Positions 1-53,222 are shown, numbered from the stretch's first letter. The stretch is DNA of 64,000 nucleotides from Heterohyrax brucei (GCA_028571685.1 CM053143.1:142076829-142140828), one strand, 5' to 3'. Numbers and translations are program-made. The notes: generated by a model not told the origin, from the sequence alone.

Positions 1-40644
<40,644 letters not shown>

Positions 40645-41354
40645 CGTCGCAGCGTGAAATGAGCTTCCCAGCAAAGCAACATAAGCCAGGCAGCCTTGCG
40701 CCCCGGCGTGGAAGCTGCGCCCGCAGCCCCGCTGTCCGCAGCCGCGCCTTTCTCGGCTGTGTCCCCACGCGCACTCAGGAGCCGCCGCCTGCGAGCCTAG
40801 CCCAGGTGGGCGTGGGCCGGGAGGCCCATCCGACTGCTGCCCCACCAAGCCCAGCCCAGCCCAACCTGGGGCGGCCCGTGCTCACTTCAGCTCCCGCCTC
40901 CTGCTCCTCTCATAGCCGTGCCGCCTTCGCCGCGAGGCTCCAACCTGATCCCCCTTTGCGCTGGTCTCCTCCACCAAGAAGACTGTAGACTGTAGGGCAC
41001 CAGGGGAGTGGCAGCTCAGACTTCACAGTCGGACAACGATGAGGGTGCCCTGGCCACTGTCAGAGCAGTTCTAGGGATGGAGTGTTGCCAGCCCCATGAA
41101 GAACGAACGCAGCTTTGGATCAGACGAGCGTCGGAGCCCTTTGTAAACGAAGCTCACTGAAGTGTTGCGGAAGAAAGACAGAGAATCGGCTGAGGACCCA
41201 AACAGGGCAGCCAGATCTTAAAGGAGATGAGCCCCAATACGGAATCGGTTGCTTTAGACACCTTACTCAAGAAGTAGTGCCAGAAGGACATTGGCACCCA
41301 CAAGGACAGAGCAATGCTCCCCAGATGGAGACGTGTGTGCTGGCAGAAAAGCCA

Positions 41355-41878
41355 CTGTTTCAGTCACCTAGCACTACTCTAACAGAAATACGACAAAGTG
41401 GATGGCTTTAACAAAGGAAAATTTATTCTTACACAGTCAGGTAGGCTACAAGCCTGAATTCAGGGAGCCCACTCCAAGGAAAAGCTTTCTCTGTAGGCTC
41501 TGGAGGAAAGTCTTTATGCTGCATCAGTCTTTGGTTAGGGAGCAACTTGACCCAGGAACCTCAGGTCTGAAGATGTTATCTTTTCCCATGATTTCTTGAC
41601 AGTGTGAGTTTCTCAATTCTCTGCTTGCTTTCCTTTCATCTCTTGTAGCTGAAAGGATAAAGGGTGGCACAAACCACACCTTAGGGAGACTCTGTTAGCA
41701 AGGGTGTTGCAGAGGCCCCAATCCTCTATTAACATAATCACAGTAGCTATTAGCAGCAAGTGTAGATTAAGATGCATAGCATGGGAAAATCACAGAATGC
41801 TGGAAATGATGGCCCAGCCAAATGGCTATACACATTTGGGTCAGGGGGAAGAGACACAGTTCAATCCATAACATTCCA
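41355..41878 (-). repeat. MaLR-type LTR
   Basis: Read antisense it has the MLT1/MaLR order: 'tctaacagaaatacgacaaa' at the low end, 'aggctacaagcctgaattca', and 'cagttcaatccataacatt' at the high end. Similar copies lie at 46936, 51257 and 52610. It is a non-coding endogenous LTR lying upstream of CWH43. Confidence 0.7.
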
Positions 41879-42299
41879 CACTTTGACCTTCAAAAATCAC
41901 ATCTTTGAAACATGCACACTTTTATCCCATCATAGCAAGATTCACGGCAAAAACATGTCCATCCTTTGTGATACAAGCCTTAAATCAGTTCCAAGTCCCA
42001 AATACAAAAAGTCCTCTACACTTCGTACCACCAAGAAAGCAACACAGAGAGCAGAGCACGCCCTTTGGATCTGAGGTTCCTGTGCCAAGATGTTCTCACT
42101 GAATTGAGACTGTGATAATTTCTCCTGCTGAATTGACTTGTTATTCATGAATAGATTTGTGGCTTACCAGATGGGGACAGTAAAATTTCTCTTCACGAAG
42201 CCTTCCACTCATGATATTTTCTGTTAGAGGAGTAACTGATGACTAAAACTGAGTTTGGTACCAAGGGAATGGGGTGCTGCTCTAACAAATAACTAAAAT

Positions 42300-42990
42300 G
42301 TGGAAGTGGTTTTAAAACTGAATGGATAGAAGACTCAGAAGGGATGGGGAACTGTGAACATCAAAGAAGGCATAGATGGTGAGAAACAGCAGAGGACCAT
42401 CAGCGGCAGACAGGCTTCGGTAGAACCAGAGCAGCACAAGACAGCACTGGAGCCAACCCACAGAGCGAGATAGCTTAGTGTCTGCGTGTAGAGGTTTCCT
42501 GGTGGAGTGGGTGTGCCTCTGGGCACTTGAATCAGTGGAGTGAGGCTTGCTGACCCACGGAGCAGGAGAACCGAATGCCTGCATGCAGGAGGCTACGTGG
42601 CAGAGTGGGATGCTTCCGAACACTTGAATCACTAGAGCTACAGAGCTTTAGAACATTTGCCCCAGCAGGCAGGTGTGGGTCTGAGGCCTGGGCCATGAGG
42701 CCATACAAAGCAGAAGCTGAAGAGACAAAGGGCATGAGTAGCTGAATTGCCTCAGTCTCAAAGCTGTGGCCATGACCTCACTGATTTGAAATGGTGGAGC
42801 CATGGCATCCTGTGTTTGTAAGGGTGGAACTGCCACTCAGGCTTAGGGTGCACCTAAAGCTGAGGGTGCAGGGTTGTAACACATGTACGGAGGTCTCCAC
42901 TCCAAATCCAAAGAATGTGGCCAATACCTAGAGTCTGAGGGGCAGCACTAGTGTGTAAAATGTCTCAGAGAACTGAAAATTGTTTTCAAA
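42300..42990. repeat. Unassigned, with a roughly 98-base imperfect duplication
   Basis: A unit containing 'ggtggagtgggtgtgcctct' and 'cacttgaatcagtggag' (from about 42500) recurs about 98 bases later in diverged form. It may be MaLR internal sequence, given the nearby LTR. No coding frame is supported. Confidence 0.35.
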
Positions 42991-43029
42991 GCTTTGAGGG
43001 TTAATGTAATGTATTTTACTTTATCTTCA

Positions 43030-43308
43030 GGTAAAGACAAAAGTCATCGGGGGCCAGATCAGGTGAGTAGGAAGGGTATTCGAATACAGTTATTTGTTTA
43101 CTGGCTAAAAACTCCCTCACAGACAGCTATACAATTAAGTTCGCCAACCTGCCACCCTGCCACCGTATACAGCGGCCATTCCAGGGAGGGTAGACTAGGC
43201 ACTGGCATCAGTGCATATATTCCCAAGGGGAGTGCTTCAAAGGGGACCACAGTGATAGCAGTGAAGTAGGTAGCACTTAGAACAATTAAGTTCATGGACT
43301 TGTCAAAC
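43030..43308. mobile_element. Second copy of the rearranged mariner element
   Basis: The minus strand at 43030-43120 encodes a decayed SVREFLASKQITVFEY and PSYSPDLAPDDF, the conserved mariner C-terminal catalytic stretch. At about 43121 it switches to the plus-strand inverted repeat (acaattaagttcgccaa) and transposase tail, ending near 43308. The junction matches that at 31780. Confidence 0.72.
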
Positions 43309-43469
43309 CTCCTGTATAGAGACCTCTTTCTACTTAATGACAAAAAGAAAACAAACCTGAATGACAAATGGACAAAGAAAGTAAATAAATATTTCACCAA
43401 GAGGAAACACACATGGTCAGCGAACACATGAAAAGATGAGCAATGCCATTAGTCTTTAAAAAGCCAAAC

Positions 43470-43690
43470 CCATTGCCACTGAGCAGGTGGTAGGTTTGAA
43501 CCGCTGATTTTTCTGTTACTGAGCCAACAGCCTCCTTCGTTAGTCATTAAACCAGACAAACAAACCAATCTGTTGCTGTCGAGTTGGTTCCAACTCATAG
43601 TGACTCTGTAGGACAGAGTAGAACCGTGCTATAGTATTTCCAAGGAGCAGCTGGTGGATTCAAACCGCCTGAGTAGTCTGAGCTAGAGCT
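43470..43690 (-). repeat. Two AfroSINE copies, one fragmentary
   Basis: A fragment (43470-43550) is followed by a fuller minus copy (43560-43690) with 'gtcgagttggttccaactca'. Confidence 0.8.
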
Positions 43691-43694
43691 TCCC

Positions 43695-44221
43695 ATGAAT
43701 CATTAGGGAGATGCAGATCAAAACTACAACGAGATGCCATGACACTCACACTAGAATAGCCATGAAAAAATAAAGTTGGTGAGGATGTGCAGTAATTCAA
43801 ATCCTCATGAACTGATGGTGGAAATATAAAATGCTGAGGCTGCTATGGAAAACACTTGGACTGTTCTTTAAAAAGTTATGTGTAGAATTACCATATGACC
43901 CAGTAGTTCTACTTCTAGGTATTACACCAAAGAATTTAAAAAGCAAGGGCTCAAACAGATATGTCAAGATTAATTGCAGCACTATTCACAATTGTCAAAA
44001 AGTGAAAACAACTCAAGAGACCCTCAACAAATGAATGGATAAACAAAAAGTGGTATAAACCCACAATGGAATACTATTCAGCCATAAAGAGAAACAAAAT
44101 TCTGATTTATGCTGCAACATGAATGAATATTGAAAACACGCTGAACAAAAAAAAACAGATACTAAAAGGACAAATATTGTGTAGTCTCACTTAAATGAAA
44201 TATCTAGACTAGGCAAATGAA
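43695..44221 (+). repeat. Old L1 ORF2 3' end
   Basis: The order 'atgcagatcaaaactacaac', 'ctactattcagccataaaga' and 'gtgtagtctcacttaaatga' matches the last part of L1 ORF2 and the following UTR. Frames are broken. Confidence 0.8.
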
Positions 44222-44370
44222 TAGAAACCCTGGTGGTGTAGTGGTAAAGACTATGTCTGCTAACCAAAAGATGAGCAGTTGGAACCCTCCAGGTGCTGCT
44301 TGGAAATTCTACGGGACAGTTCCACTAGTAGTTGGGATTGACTGCATAGCAATGAGTTATAGGTTTAGTC
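44222..44370 (+). repeat. AfroSINE
   Basis: It starts 'gaaaccctggtggtgtagtg' and has a shortened 3' part. Confidence 0.9.
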
Positions 44371-44689
44371 TCTGGGGGAACCACTAATAAATGTCTCTAT
44401 TCATTTGGCTACAAGAAGTTTGAGAATCACTTAAAATCAGTGATTGTTCAAGTGTCATGTAGCTACCAAGAAAGTGTCCCATACCAATTACTTACTAGTA
44501 TTCTCACACAGAGTGGGAATGCTATGAAACAGAATTGAGAGTCCAGAAATAAACTTTCTCCTTTACAGTTGTTTGCTTATTTTGTTGATGCTGTCTTTAA
44601 TATACAGATTCTTGGTTCCACATTCCAGAGCAACTTAATTAGAATCTCTGGGGAAGGACTAAGGGAAGTATTTTTTTGTTTTTGTTTTT

Positions 44690-45440
44690 TAAGTTCTATG
44701 ATTGACTCTATCTCTGGCAATCACTAGTCATATTTTATCTGAATGAATGGTCATATCCTAGATATTTCATATAAGTGAGGTCATACAATATTTGTTCTTT
44801 ATTGTGTCTGACTTATTTCCCTGAGCATATTTTCAAGGTTCATTTACATGGTAGCACGTATCGGAACTTAATTTTTCTTTTTGGCTGAATAATATTCCAT
44901 TGTGTGTATTTACTACATTTTGTTTATCCATTTGTCTGTTGGTTGACATTTGAGCTTTTTCTGCCTTTTGACTATTGTGAATTGTGCTGCAATAACCCTT
45001 GGCATATAAGGATCTATTTGTGCCATGCTTTTAAATCTTTTGCACATACACCTATGAGTGGAATTGCTGGAACACATGGTAGCTCTAGTTTGATGTGTTC
45101 AAGGAACTGCCAAGCTGCTTCCACAGTGGTTGCACCATTTTACATTCCTACCAGTGACATACGAGGGGTTTTTTTTTTTTCCACATCTTCACCAATACTT
45201 GTTATCTTCTGTGTTTGATTTGTTGTTGTTGTTTTTTATGTCTCTGTTTTGTTTCTATAATAGCCATCTTAGTGGGTATGAAGTGGTATCTCACTGTGGT
45301 TTTGGTTTGATTTCCCTAGTGACTACTGATGGACAACATCTTTTCATGGACTTGTTCAACATTTGTGTATCTTCTGTGGAGAAATACCTACCTGTGCCCT
45401 TTGTTCATTTTTAAATTGGATTGTTTGTCTCTTTGTTCTT
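44690..45440 (-). repeat. Old L1 3' end
   Basis: Antisense L1 3' UTR and ORF2 end ('gaataatattccattgtgtg', 'tgagtggaattgctggaaca'). Confidence 0.8.
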
Positions 45441-45449
45441 CTTCTATCC

Positions 45450-45720
45450 TCCTTATTCATTGTCCGACTTTCACATGAGTATGATCAAATTGAACATCCC
45501 ACGGTTTGGGTCAGGCACACCTTAGTCTTCAAAGTGACATCATTACTTTTCAACACTTTAAAGAGATCCTTTGTAACAGATTTTCTCAGCGCATTGTATC
45601 TTGATTTCTTGACTGCTGCTTCTATGGGTGTTGATTGTGGAACCAAGTAAAATGAAATCCTCGACAACCTCAATTCTTTCTCTATACATCCTGTTAAAGC
45701 TATAAATTTCTTTGAGTTGC
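45450..45720 (-). repeat. RTE-type LINE fragment
   Basis: It matches the stretch near 2590-2830 ('tttcttgactgctgcttcta' and 'aagtaaaatgaaatcct'). Confidence 0.68.
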
Positions 45721-45724
45721 CTTC

Positions 45725-46242
45725 ACTGTATACTATAAATTTTATAATCTTGTGCCATCATTTTCATTCATCTCTAATTATTTTCTAATTTCTCTTGTGA
45801 CTTCTTTACTGGTTGTTTAAAAATAGTATGTTGTCTATTTTCCACATTTTTGTGGAATGTCTAGTTTTCCCTGTTATTGACTCCTAGTGGTATTTCACTG
45901 TGGTCAGATAAGATAATTTGGAGGACTTTATAGTGTTTTTAAACATATTTAGGCTTGCTTTGTGATCTAACATATTGTCTATCCTGGAGAATGGTTCATG
46001 TACAATGGAAAAGAATGTATATCCTGCTGTTGTTGGGTGAAGTGTTCCATAAACGTCTGTTAGGTCTAGTTAATATACAGCATCATTCATGTCTTCCTTT
46101 TCCTTGTTTATCTTCTGATCAGCTCTTCAATCCATTACTGAAAAGAATATGTTTAAGACTCTCACTATTATTACCAAACTATCTGATTCTCTCTTCAGTT
46201 CTGTCAGTATTTGCTTCACACATTTTGGAATTCTGTTAGATG
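45725..46242 (-). repeat. L1 fragment, endonuclease region
   Basis: Antisense sequence from the endonuclease half of an old L1 ORF2, with 'tggtcagataagataatttg' and 'atgtacaatggaaaagaatg' recognisable against the better-preserved L1 near 57710-57820. Confidence 0.65.
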
Positions 46243-46442
46243 AGGGAGCCCTGCTGACACAGTGCTTAAAGAACTTGGCTTCCAGCCCGAAGTTTGGCAG
46301 TTCCAACCCATCTGCCACTCTGCAGGAAAAAGATGTGGTAATTGACTTCCATGAAGATTACAGCCTTGGAAACCCTAGGGGGCAGTTCCACTCTTTTGTA
46401 CAGGGTTGCTATGAGCAGGAATTGACTTGATGGCAATGGTAA
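46243..46442 (+). repeat. AfroSINE, long variant
   Basis: It runs from 'ggagccctgctgacacagtg' to 'aattgacttgatggcaatgg', splitting two L1 pieces. Confidence 0.87.
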
Positions 46443-48625
46443 AAATTCAATCTGTGAGCGTGGTGTATTTTCCAGTTACATAGGGCTCTTTGGGTTTCTT
46501 GCAGTAAGTAGTTCTTCTAGTTTTCTTTGTATAAGTCTTTTACCTCCCTAGTTAGATTTACTTGTAAGTATTTTATCATTTGGAGGGCTACTGTAAATGG
46601 TATTATTTTCCTAACTTCCTTTTGTGGCATTATGTTTGTTAGTGTGGAAGAATCCAACTGATTTTTGTGTGTTGACCTTGTACTCCACTACTTAGCTGAG
46701 TCCTTCTACTCATTCCAGTAATTTCTTGTGGTGTCTCTGAGATTTCCTATGTATAGGATCATGTCATTTATGAATAGAGGTGGTTTTAATTCTTCATTAC
46801 CAATTTGAATGCCATGTCTTTCCTTTTCTTGCCTTATTGATCTACTTAGGACTTCCAGCTCAACACTAACTAAGAGTAGTGATAAAGGACGTCCTTGTCT
46901 GGTCTCTGTTCTCAAGGGAAATGCTTTCAACCTCTGGTTTAGTCATCTGGTACTACTCCAACAGAAATACCACAAACGGATGGTTTTAACAAAGGAAGGT
47001 TTATTCTTGCACACTCCTGTAGGCTACAAGTCCAAATTCAGGGTGTCCACTCAAGGGAAAGGCTTTCCCTCTTTGTCACCTCTGAAGAAAGGTCCTTGTG
47101 TCAGATCAGTCTTTGGTCAGGGAATGTCTTGGCACAGGAACTTTACAGCACTCTACTCCCAGTGCTGCTTTCTTGAAAGTGTGAGGTTCCCAGCTCTGTT
47201 TGCTTCTCTTTCCTTCTATCCTTTACAAGATAAAAGGACAAAAGGTGATGCAAGCCATACTTCAGAGAAAACCCCTTTAGCATGGAGCAGGGAGGTGACC
47301 TTAGGAAGGGATTTACAGTCCCACCCTAATCCTCCTTAATATACAGCATAGGGAAATCACAAAATGGAAGATGATCATAAAATACTAGGAATCATGGCCC
47401 AGTCAAATGGCTACAAATATTTGGGGGCATGGGGAACATGATTCAATCCATGACAGCCTCTTTCTGTTTGCTGTTGTATATATGCCCTTAATTAGGTTGA
47501 AGAATTTCCCCTATATTCCTACTTCACTATTTCGGCTTTATCAGGAAAGAGTACTGGATTTTATCTAATGATACCTTTTTTGCATCTATTGAGATGATCA
47601 TGTGTTTCTTTTCCTTTGTTTGATTTATGTGGTGAATCACATTGATTTTCTAACGGTGAAACACTGCTGAATCTCACTTGGTCATGATGTGTTTTATATA
47701 GATGTGCGAGTACATATGTGTGTGTGTGTATATATATTGAATTCTATGGGCTAGAATTTTGTTGAGAATTTTTGCACTCTATTTATGATGCATATTCATC
47801 TCTAATTTTCTTTCATAGTGGTATCTTTTCCTGCCTTTTATATCAGGGTTATGTTGGCTGTATAGAATGAATTGGGGAGTTTTCTTTTCTGTGTTCTGGA
47901 ATAGTTTGAGTAGGAATGGTATCAACCCTTCCCTGAATGTCTGATAGACTTCTCCAGTAAGCTGTCTGGACTGGGGCTTTTTTAGGGGGAAAGGGGGTAG
48001 TATTTTTTTTTTTTAATGATCTCTACAATTTTTTGTTATGGGTCTATTCAAATTTGCTGCCTTAGCTTGCATTAGTTAGGTAGGTAGTATATTTCTAGAA
48101 ATTTGTCCATTTCATCTAAGTTTTCAAATTTGTTGGAGTATGGTTTTTCATAAGTCTCTTAATGATCCTTTGTTCTGCATTGTTCTATTGTAATTTCACC
48201 CAGTTCTCTTCTAGTTTTGACTACTTGCACTGCCTCATTCTTTTCCTTGTCATATTGGCCAGTGGTCTGCCAATTTTATTGATCTTCTCAAAGAACCAAC
48301 TTCTAGTTTTGTTGACATTTTGAATTGTTTATTTTCTATTTGACTTATTTCTGTTCTGATCTCTATTGTTTCCTCTCTTCTGGTGACTGTGGGCTTCTTT
48401 TGCTGCTCTTTTTCTGTTTGTTTGAGTTGTAGGGCTCATCTATTGATTTTGGACTTTTCTTCTTTCTTGATGTGCTCACTTATTGCTATCAATTCTCCTC
48501 TGAGTGCTACTTTGGCTGTGTCCCAAAGGCTTCAGGATGTTGTGTTTTCATTCTCATTTGATCCTAGGAATTTTGTATTTCATTTTTAATTTCTTGTATT
48601 AACCAGTGGTTTGTGTTATTATTAA
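46443..48625 (-). repeat. Old L1 fragment with RT region, split by an LTR
   Basis: The frame 46930-46706 keeps a degraded reverse-transcriptase stretch ([17 protein letters not shown]) with FIND in place of the usual F/YxDD core. The L1 resumes on the far side of the LTR (47457-48625). Stops and frameshifts are many. Confidence 0.8.
46936..47456 (-). repeat. MaLR-type LTR inside L1
   Basis: The same family as 41355-41878: 'ccaacagaaataccacaaac' at the low end and 'gattcaatccatgacagc' at the high end. It interrupts one L1, so it is younger than that L1. Confidence 0.72.
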
Positions 48626-48629
48626 GTGC

Positions 48630-48815
48630 TAGTGCATCATTTACAACTCACAGTGGCCCTATATATGAGAGAACAAAACACAGGTCCTGTGCTAACGTCA
48701 CAAACATTGTTATGTTGGAGCCTGTTGTTGCAGCCACTGTGTCGGTCCATGTTGTTGAGGGTCTTCTTTTTTACTGATCCTCCACTTTACCAAGCATGAT
48801 GTCTTCCAGGGATAT
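48630..48815 (-). repeat. RTE-type LINE 3' fragment
   Basis: Antisense RTE tail: 'tttacaactcacagtggccc' and 'tttaccaagcatgatgtctt'. Confidence 0.68.
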
Positions 48816-49049
48816 TGCAAAAATAAGAATGGTACACATTATGCCAAGCGAATTTCATCAGAGATGGGTTTTTTGTTTGTTTCTGTTTTCTTTAAAAGGA
48901 TAACAAGGTTGTTAGTTTTGTTTGAAGTATTTTTTTCTGATTTACCATTTTGTTCCTCTAGAGCATACTGTAAGAAAATTCACCATGATTCTTGATGGTG
49001 TCCCATGTAACTTGTAAGTACAATTTGAATTATTGTTTCTATAGCAAAT

Positions 49050-49210
49050 TGGAAACATTGGTGGAGTAGCAGTTAAGTGCTACAGCAGCTAACCAAAAGG
49101 TTAGCAGTTCAAATCCACCAGGTCCTCTTTGGAATTTCTATGAGGTGATCCTACTCTGTCTGTAAGGTTGCTATGAGTCAGAATCTACTTGATGGCAATG
49201 GGTTTGGTTT
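49050..49210 (+). repeat. AfroSINE (pair, first)
   Basis: It runs from 'ggaaacattggtggagtagc' to 'aatctacttgatggcaatgg'. Confidence 0.92.
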
Positions 49211-49219
49211 TATAGTAAA

Positions 49220-49395
49220 CTGAGACTGCTGGTGGTACAATGATTAAGATCTCAGGTAAGCTACAGCTGCTAACCAAAATGTTGGCAGTTTAAATCTGTC
49301 AGCCACTTCTCAGAAGCCTTATGGGGGCAGTTCTACTCTGTCCTATAGGGTGGCCATGAATTGGAATTGACTCAACAGCAGTGGGTTTTATAGCA
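49220..49395 (+). repeat. AfroSINE (pair, second)
   Basis: It starts near 'gagactgctggtggtacaat' and ends 'aattgactcaacagcagtgg'. Confidence 0.92.
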
Positions 49396-50029
49396 AATTA
49401 ATGATGAAGCTCCCTTTAACTTCACTTCCAAACGTGGTGAATCAAATTGAAAGCTGATAGGAGATTTTAACTACCTTGTTCTGCATTGAATTTTGTTGCT
49501 ATGTTACTAGTTACTACTACTATATACTCATAATGTACAGGATATGAGTTACTGTATAACTAAGCTGTAACAGCATCGTTACAGTAATTCATGTCTGACC
49601 TGTTCTGTGAATGCATCTATTATACGTAGGTTCATAGCTGCTATTTCAATTCTCATATTTACAATCTGCCTGGTTTTAATTTAATTTCGAAGTCCACACA
49701 GTCTTTTCATGTTTGCTGGGACTTCTTCTTTGACCTCAAGTTGCTATTTGCATTCTTCTGTTATGTGGGAATAAATCAAGTTCATTACAGCACTGCCCAC
49801 TGCCTCTTTCTCCCATATTTCTTGGAACATGAACATATCAAGATCAGTCAGAACATACTGAGACTATTTTCTTTTTTATCAGAAAGTGAAAATCTTTACA
49901 GTGAGATGAACTTTTATGGTATAATAAACACATTCTGATTCCCTGGCTTAAAACAGATATGGTTTTCTTTGAAGAGTTAAAAAAAACAGAAACCCTTTCA
50001 TACACTTTAAACTCTCATTTAAGCTCATT

Positions 50030-50211
50030 TATTCTATTTTATTTTTTTGTGGTGAGAGTATACACAACTAACATATAGCACTTCAACAATTTCTATATGT
50101 ACCATCCAGTGACACTGTTTACGTCCTTTAAGTTGTCCTACCATTCTCATTACCCATTTCCAAGTTATTCCACTGCCATTGTCTTAAACTCACTGCACAC
50201 TAAGCTTCCTG
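50030..50211 (-). repeat. Unassigned repeat shared with 35970-36200
   Basis: 'acttcaacaatttctatatg' and 'attctcattacccatttcca' parallel the other copy. Confidence 0.5.
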
Positions 50212-50722
50212 TTATGAATTGAATTGTGTCCCCCAAAATGTGTATCACCTTGGCTAACTCTTGATCACCAGTTTGTGCAGCTCTCTTCCATTCTGTCATG
50301 TGATGCAATTTTCCTACATCTTGTAAATGCTAACCTCTATGATGTTAAAGAGGCGGGAGTAGAGATAGTTATCTTAATGAGGCAGGATATAATCTACAGG
50401 ATTAGGTTGTATCTTGAGTTAACCTCTTTTAAGATGTAAAATAAACAGAGAAGAAAGGGACCTCATTGTCACCGGGCAAGAACAGCCAGGAGCAGAGTGC
50501 ACCTCTGCACAAGGTTCCTGTGCTGAGAAGCTCTTAGCCAGGGAAGACTGATGACAAGGACTTTCCGCCAGAGCAGACAGAGAGAGAAAGCCTTCCTCTG
50601 AATCTGAGAGCCTGAATTCAAACTTCTAGCCTCCTGAACTGTGCAAGAATAAATTTCTGTTTGTTAAAGCCATTATCCTGTGGTATCTCTGTTCCATTAC
50701 AGCAGGACGAGATAATTAAGAT
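50212..50722 (+). repeat. MaLR-type LTR, complete-looking
   Basis: It starts 'tgttatgaattgaattgtgt' and ends near 'gagataattaagata', with a polyadenylation-type AATAAA at about 50649. The order of blocks is that of MLT1/MST MaLR LTRs. No internal region follows. Confidence 0.75.
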
Positions 50723-51256
50723 ACTTCTCATCCAAGAGCATAATCCTAAAGTAACTGTACTTTACCAATAAAGTTATTTTTGTCATAGTTGTTGATATTA
50801 AAGACATTAAAAACCAATATCTTTATGCCTCTCTTTCTTTTTCTGCTTATGAAGCTTTAGGGGAAGGCTGAGCCATTGATAAAAAGGTCCCAGCTCCTTG
50901 AATCACTGCCTGGAAGAAAGCTAGCCAGTGGGAACACTGGCCTTGAGCTGTGGTGTGTTATTGTATGAAATCACTGCAGTGCTGAAGTTTATTTATTATA
51001 GCATTAGCACTGCCCTAACCAGCACCCTTACATCCAATTTCTGCCTTCACCCCACCCCGCCAAAAGTTAAGAAGAGATGCCATGAAGCTTTCCTCCTATA
51101 ATCTTCTAGGCACATACAAGAAAGAAACAACCAGGTAATAAAATGTGAGTTCAGTGTTTGAACAGATTTCTAACCCAGGTATTGCAGTGCTATCCCAGAC
51201 AAATATTTGTTCAGTAAACATCACTGAAGGAAGTAGCTTAGGGAAGGATCCCATCT

Positions 51257-51733
51257 TAGTTATCTGGTACTGCTGTAACAGAAATACCACAAGTGGATGG
51301 CTTTAACAAAGAGAAATTTCTTTCTTCACAGTAAAGTAGGCTAAAGTCCAAATTCACGGCGTCAGCTCCCGGGGACAGCTTTCCCTGTTGGCCTTCTCAT
51401 GCATCTTCCCCTGGAGTTAGAGGTGCTCCAGGCATGGACTCTGGGTCCAAAGGACTTGCTTAGCTTCCGGCACTGCTTTCTTGGTGGTATGAGGTCCCTG
51501 CCTCTCTGCTCACTTCTTTCTGTCTCAGGAGATTGCCTCAAGACACAATAAAATCTTATAGATTGAGTCCTGCCTCACCAACACAAAACTGCCCCCCCAT
51601 CCTCTCCCATTAACATCATCGAGGCAGGGTTTACAATGCATAGGAAAATCGCACGATACCAGGAATCAATGGCCAGGCCAAACTGTGGTGCACACATTTT
51701 GGAGGGGGGGACACATTTCAATCCATGACAGAT
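51257..51733 (-). repeat. MaLR-type LTR
   Basis: Antisense copy from 'tagttatctggtactgctgt' to 'atttcaatccatgaca'. Confidence 0.77.
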
Positions 51734-51839
51734 CCATTCTCATCACTCCCAGAGTCCTCTGTCAGATTTTCAACTGACATTATGTATGAAATCATCACAT
51801 CCTTTTGAACTTGAGAAAATGGGACAGGATAATGCAGTT

Positions 51840-51910
51840 ATTAAGAAGAGGGCCTTGGAGAAAAACCAACCGGTATTCAAATCCTGGCTCAACTACTGAC
51901 TAGCTCCAGG
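51840..51910 (+). repeat. MIR fragment
   Basis: 'ttcaaatcctggctcaacta' fits the MIR core region. Confidence 0.55.
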
Positions 51911-52609
51911 CCAAATGAATTTTCAAGAACAAGAACCAAATTTTCAAGAACAAGAGCCAAAACCATGCTACAAAACTTGTCTTAACAGAAAATTCAGTTG
52001 AACCAAGCAAGGGATGCCTGTTTGTACCACTACCATTTCTCTGCCTGGTATCCAACTCTTCTGAAACAACTCCTCCCACCAGTACCAAAGCCACGACTGA
52101 CTCTGGTACCTGCATTTTCAGCTACCACTTCTGCTGTTACTTCCAGAGAGGGTGTGTTAGTGTAAGTCCCTCAGGAAGCAGATGCTAAGAAAGAATTAAA
52201 AATGAAAGGGATTTATTGGGAGAGAAATGCCTGTGGTGGTCAAAGGAGGAGGAAACAGGAATAGGTAGCAGTAGTCAAGCTGTGATGTAGGTCCGACACC
52301 AGTCAAAGCAGAGAGAGGAGAAGACCGGGTAGGAAGAGCCTCAGACTGTGAGGACCTCTTCAATAGTCTTAGCCAGGCCAATGACAGCCTACTAGAGTAT
52401 TCTGCACAGGGGAGAACAGGCCTGGGTCTCCCCACACTGTCCCCCAGGGCCCATTGTTGACTAGAGCTTCCTGGGTAGACCAGAAATGTGGAATGAACAA
52501 TGCAACCAACTCCAAAGGATATCAGCTATTATCACTCCTACAGCAGGTTTTCTTAAAGGCAGTTCTGAGCAGCACACCTCCATCGCTGCCAAAAAGTGCT
52601 CTTATCTCT

Positions 52610-53222
52610 CTTAGTTACTAGAAGTCTCTGCCATAACAGAAAATTCACAAACAGGTAGCTTCAATGAACAGAAAAACTATTTTCTCACAGTTTGGAAGGC
52701 TACAAGTCTAAGTTAGGGTCTCGGCTGTGACAGTTTCTTCTGAGAGCCTCTCTCCTGGTTTCTGGTGTCTCCTGGTGATCCTCGGTGTTCCTTGGCTTCG
52801 GTCTTCCCCTGTGTGTGTCTTTGTATCTATTCTGGTCTTTCATAACTTAGAAGTGATTGGGTTTAGAATCCACCCTATACTGGTATAGCCCCATTGTTGC
52901 TGTTGTTAAGTGCCACTGAGCTGGTTCTAATGCATAGCTACCCTGTGTACAACAGAACAAAACATTGCTCAGTCCCGCACCATGCTCATAGTCATTGTTA
53001 TGCTTGAGCCTACTGTGGCCGCCAGTGTATGAATCCACCTCCTTGAGGGTCTTCTTCTTTTTTGCTGACTGCCTACTTTACAAAGCATGAAGTCCTTCTC
53101 CAGGGATAGATCCTTCCTGGCCGTATTAGTAGTAAAAAGAAAATATCCCACAATTTCCAAGCAAGACCACATCCATCAGTGTAGTACATATTTTAGGGAG
53201 ACATAATTCAATCCACAATGCC
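52610..53222 (-). repeat. MaLR-type LTR split by an RTE tail
   Basis: The outer parts (52610-52890 and 53110-53222) belong to one antisense LTR ending 'attcaatccacaatg'. The middle (52895-53110) is an RTE 3' fragment ('gtgtacaacagaacaaaaca'). Confidence 0.65.

Noticed and set aside
40645..40848. In-frame N-terminal extension of CWH43 exon 1 (68 codons)
   Set aside because: The frame is open, but the codon at 40848-40846 is TTG, not ATG, and no ATG occurs before the known start.
43098..43427. 109-codon minus-strand frame
   Set aside because: It runs across the mariner remnant in a frame other than the transposase frame.
46809..47339. 176-codon plus-strand frame
   Set aside because: It crosses from antisense L1 into an antisense LTR; chance frame across a repeat border.
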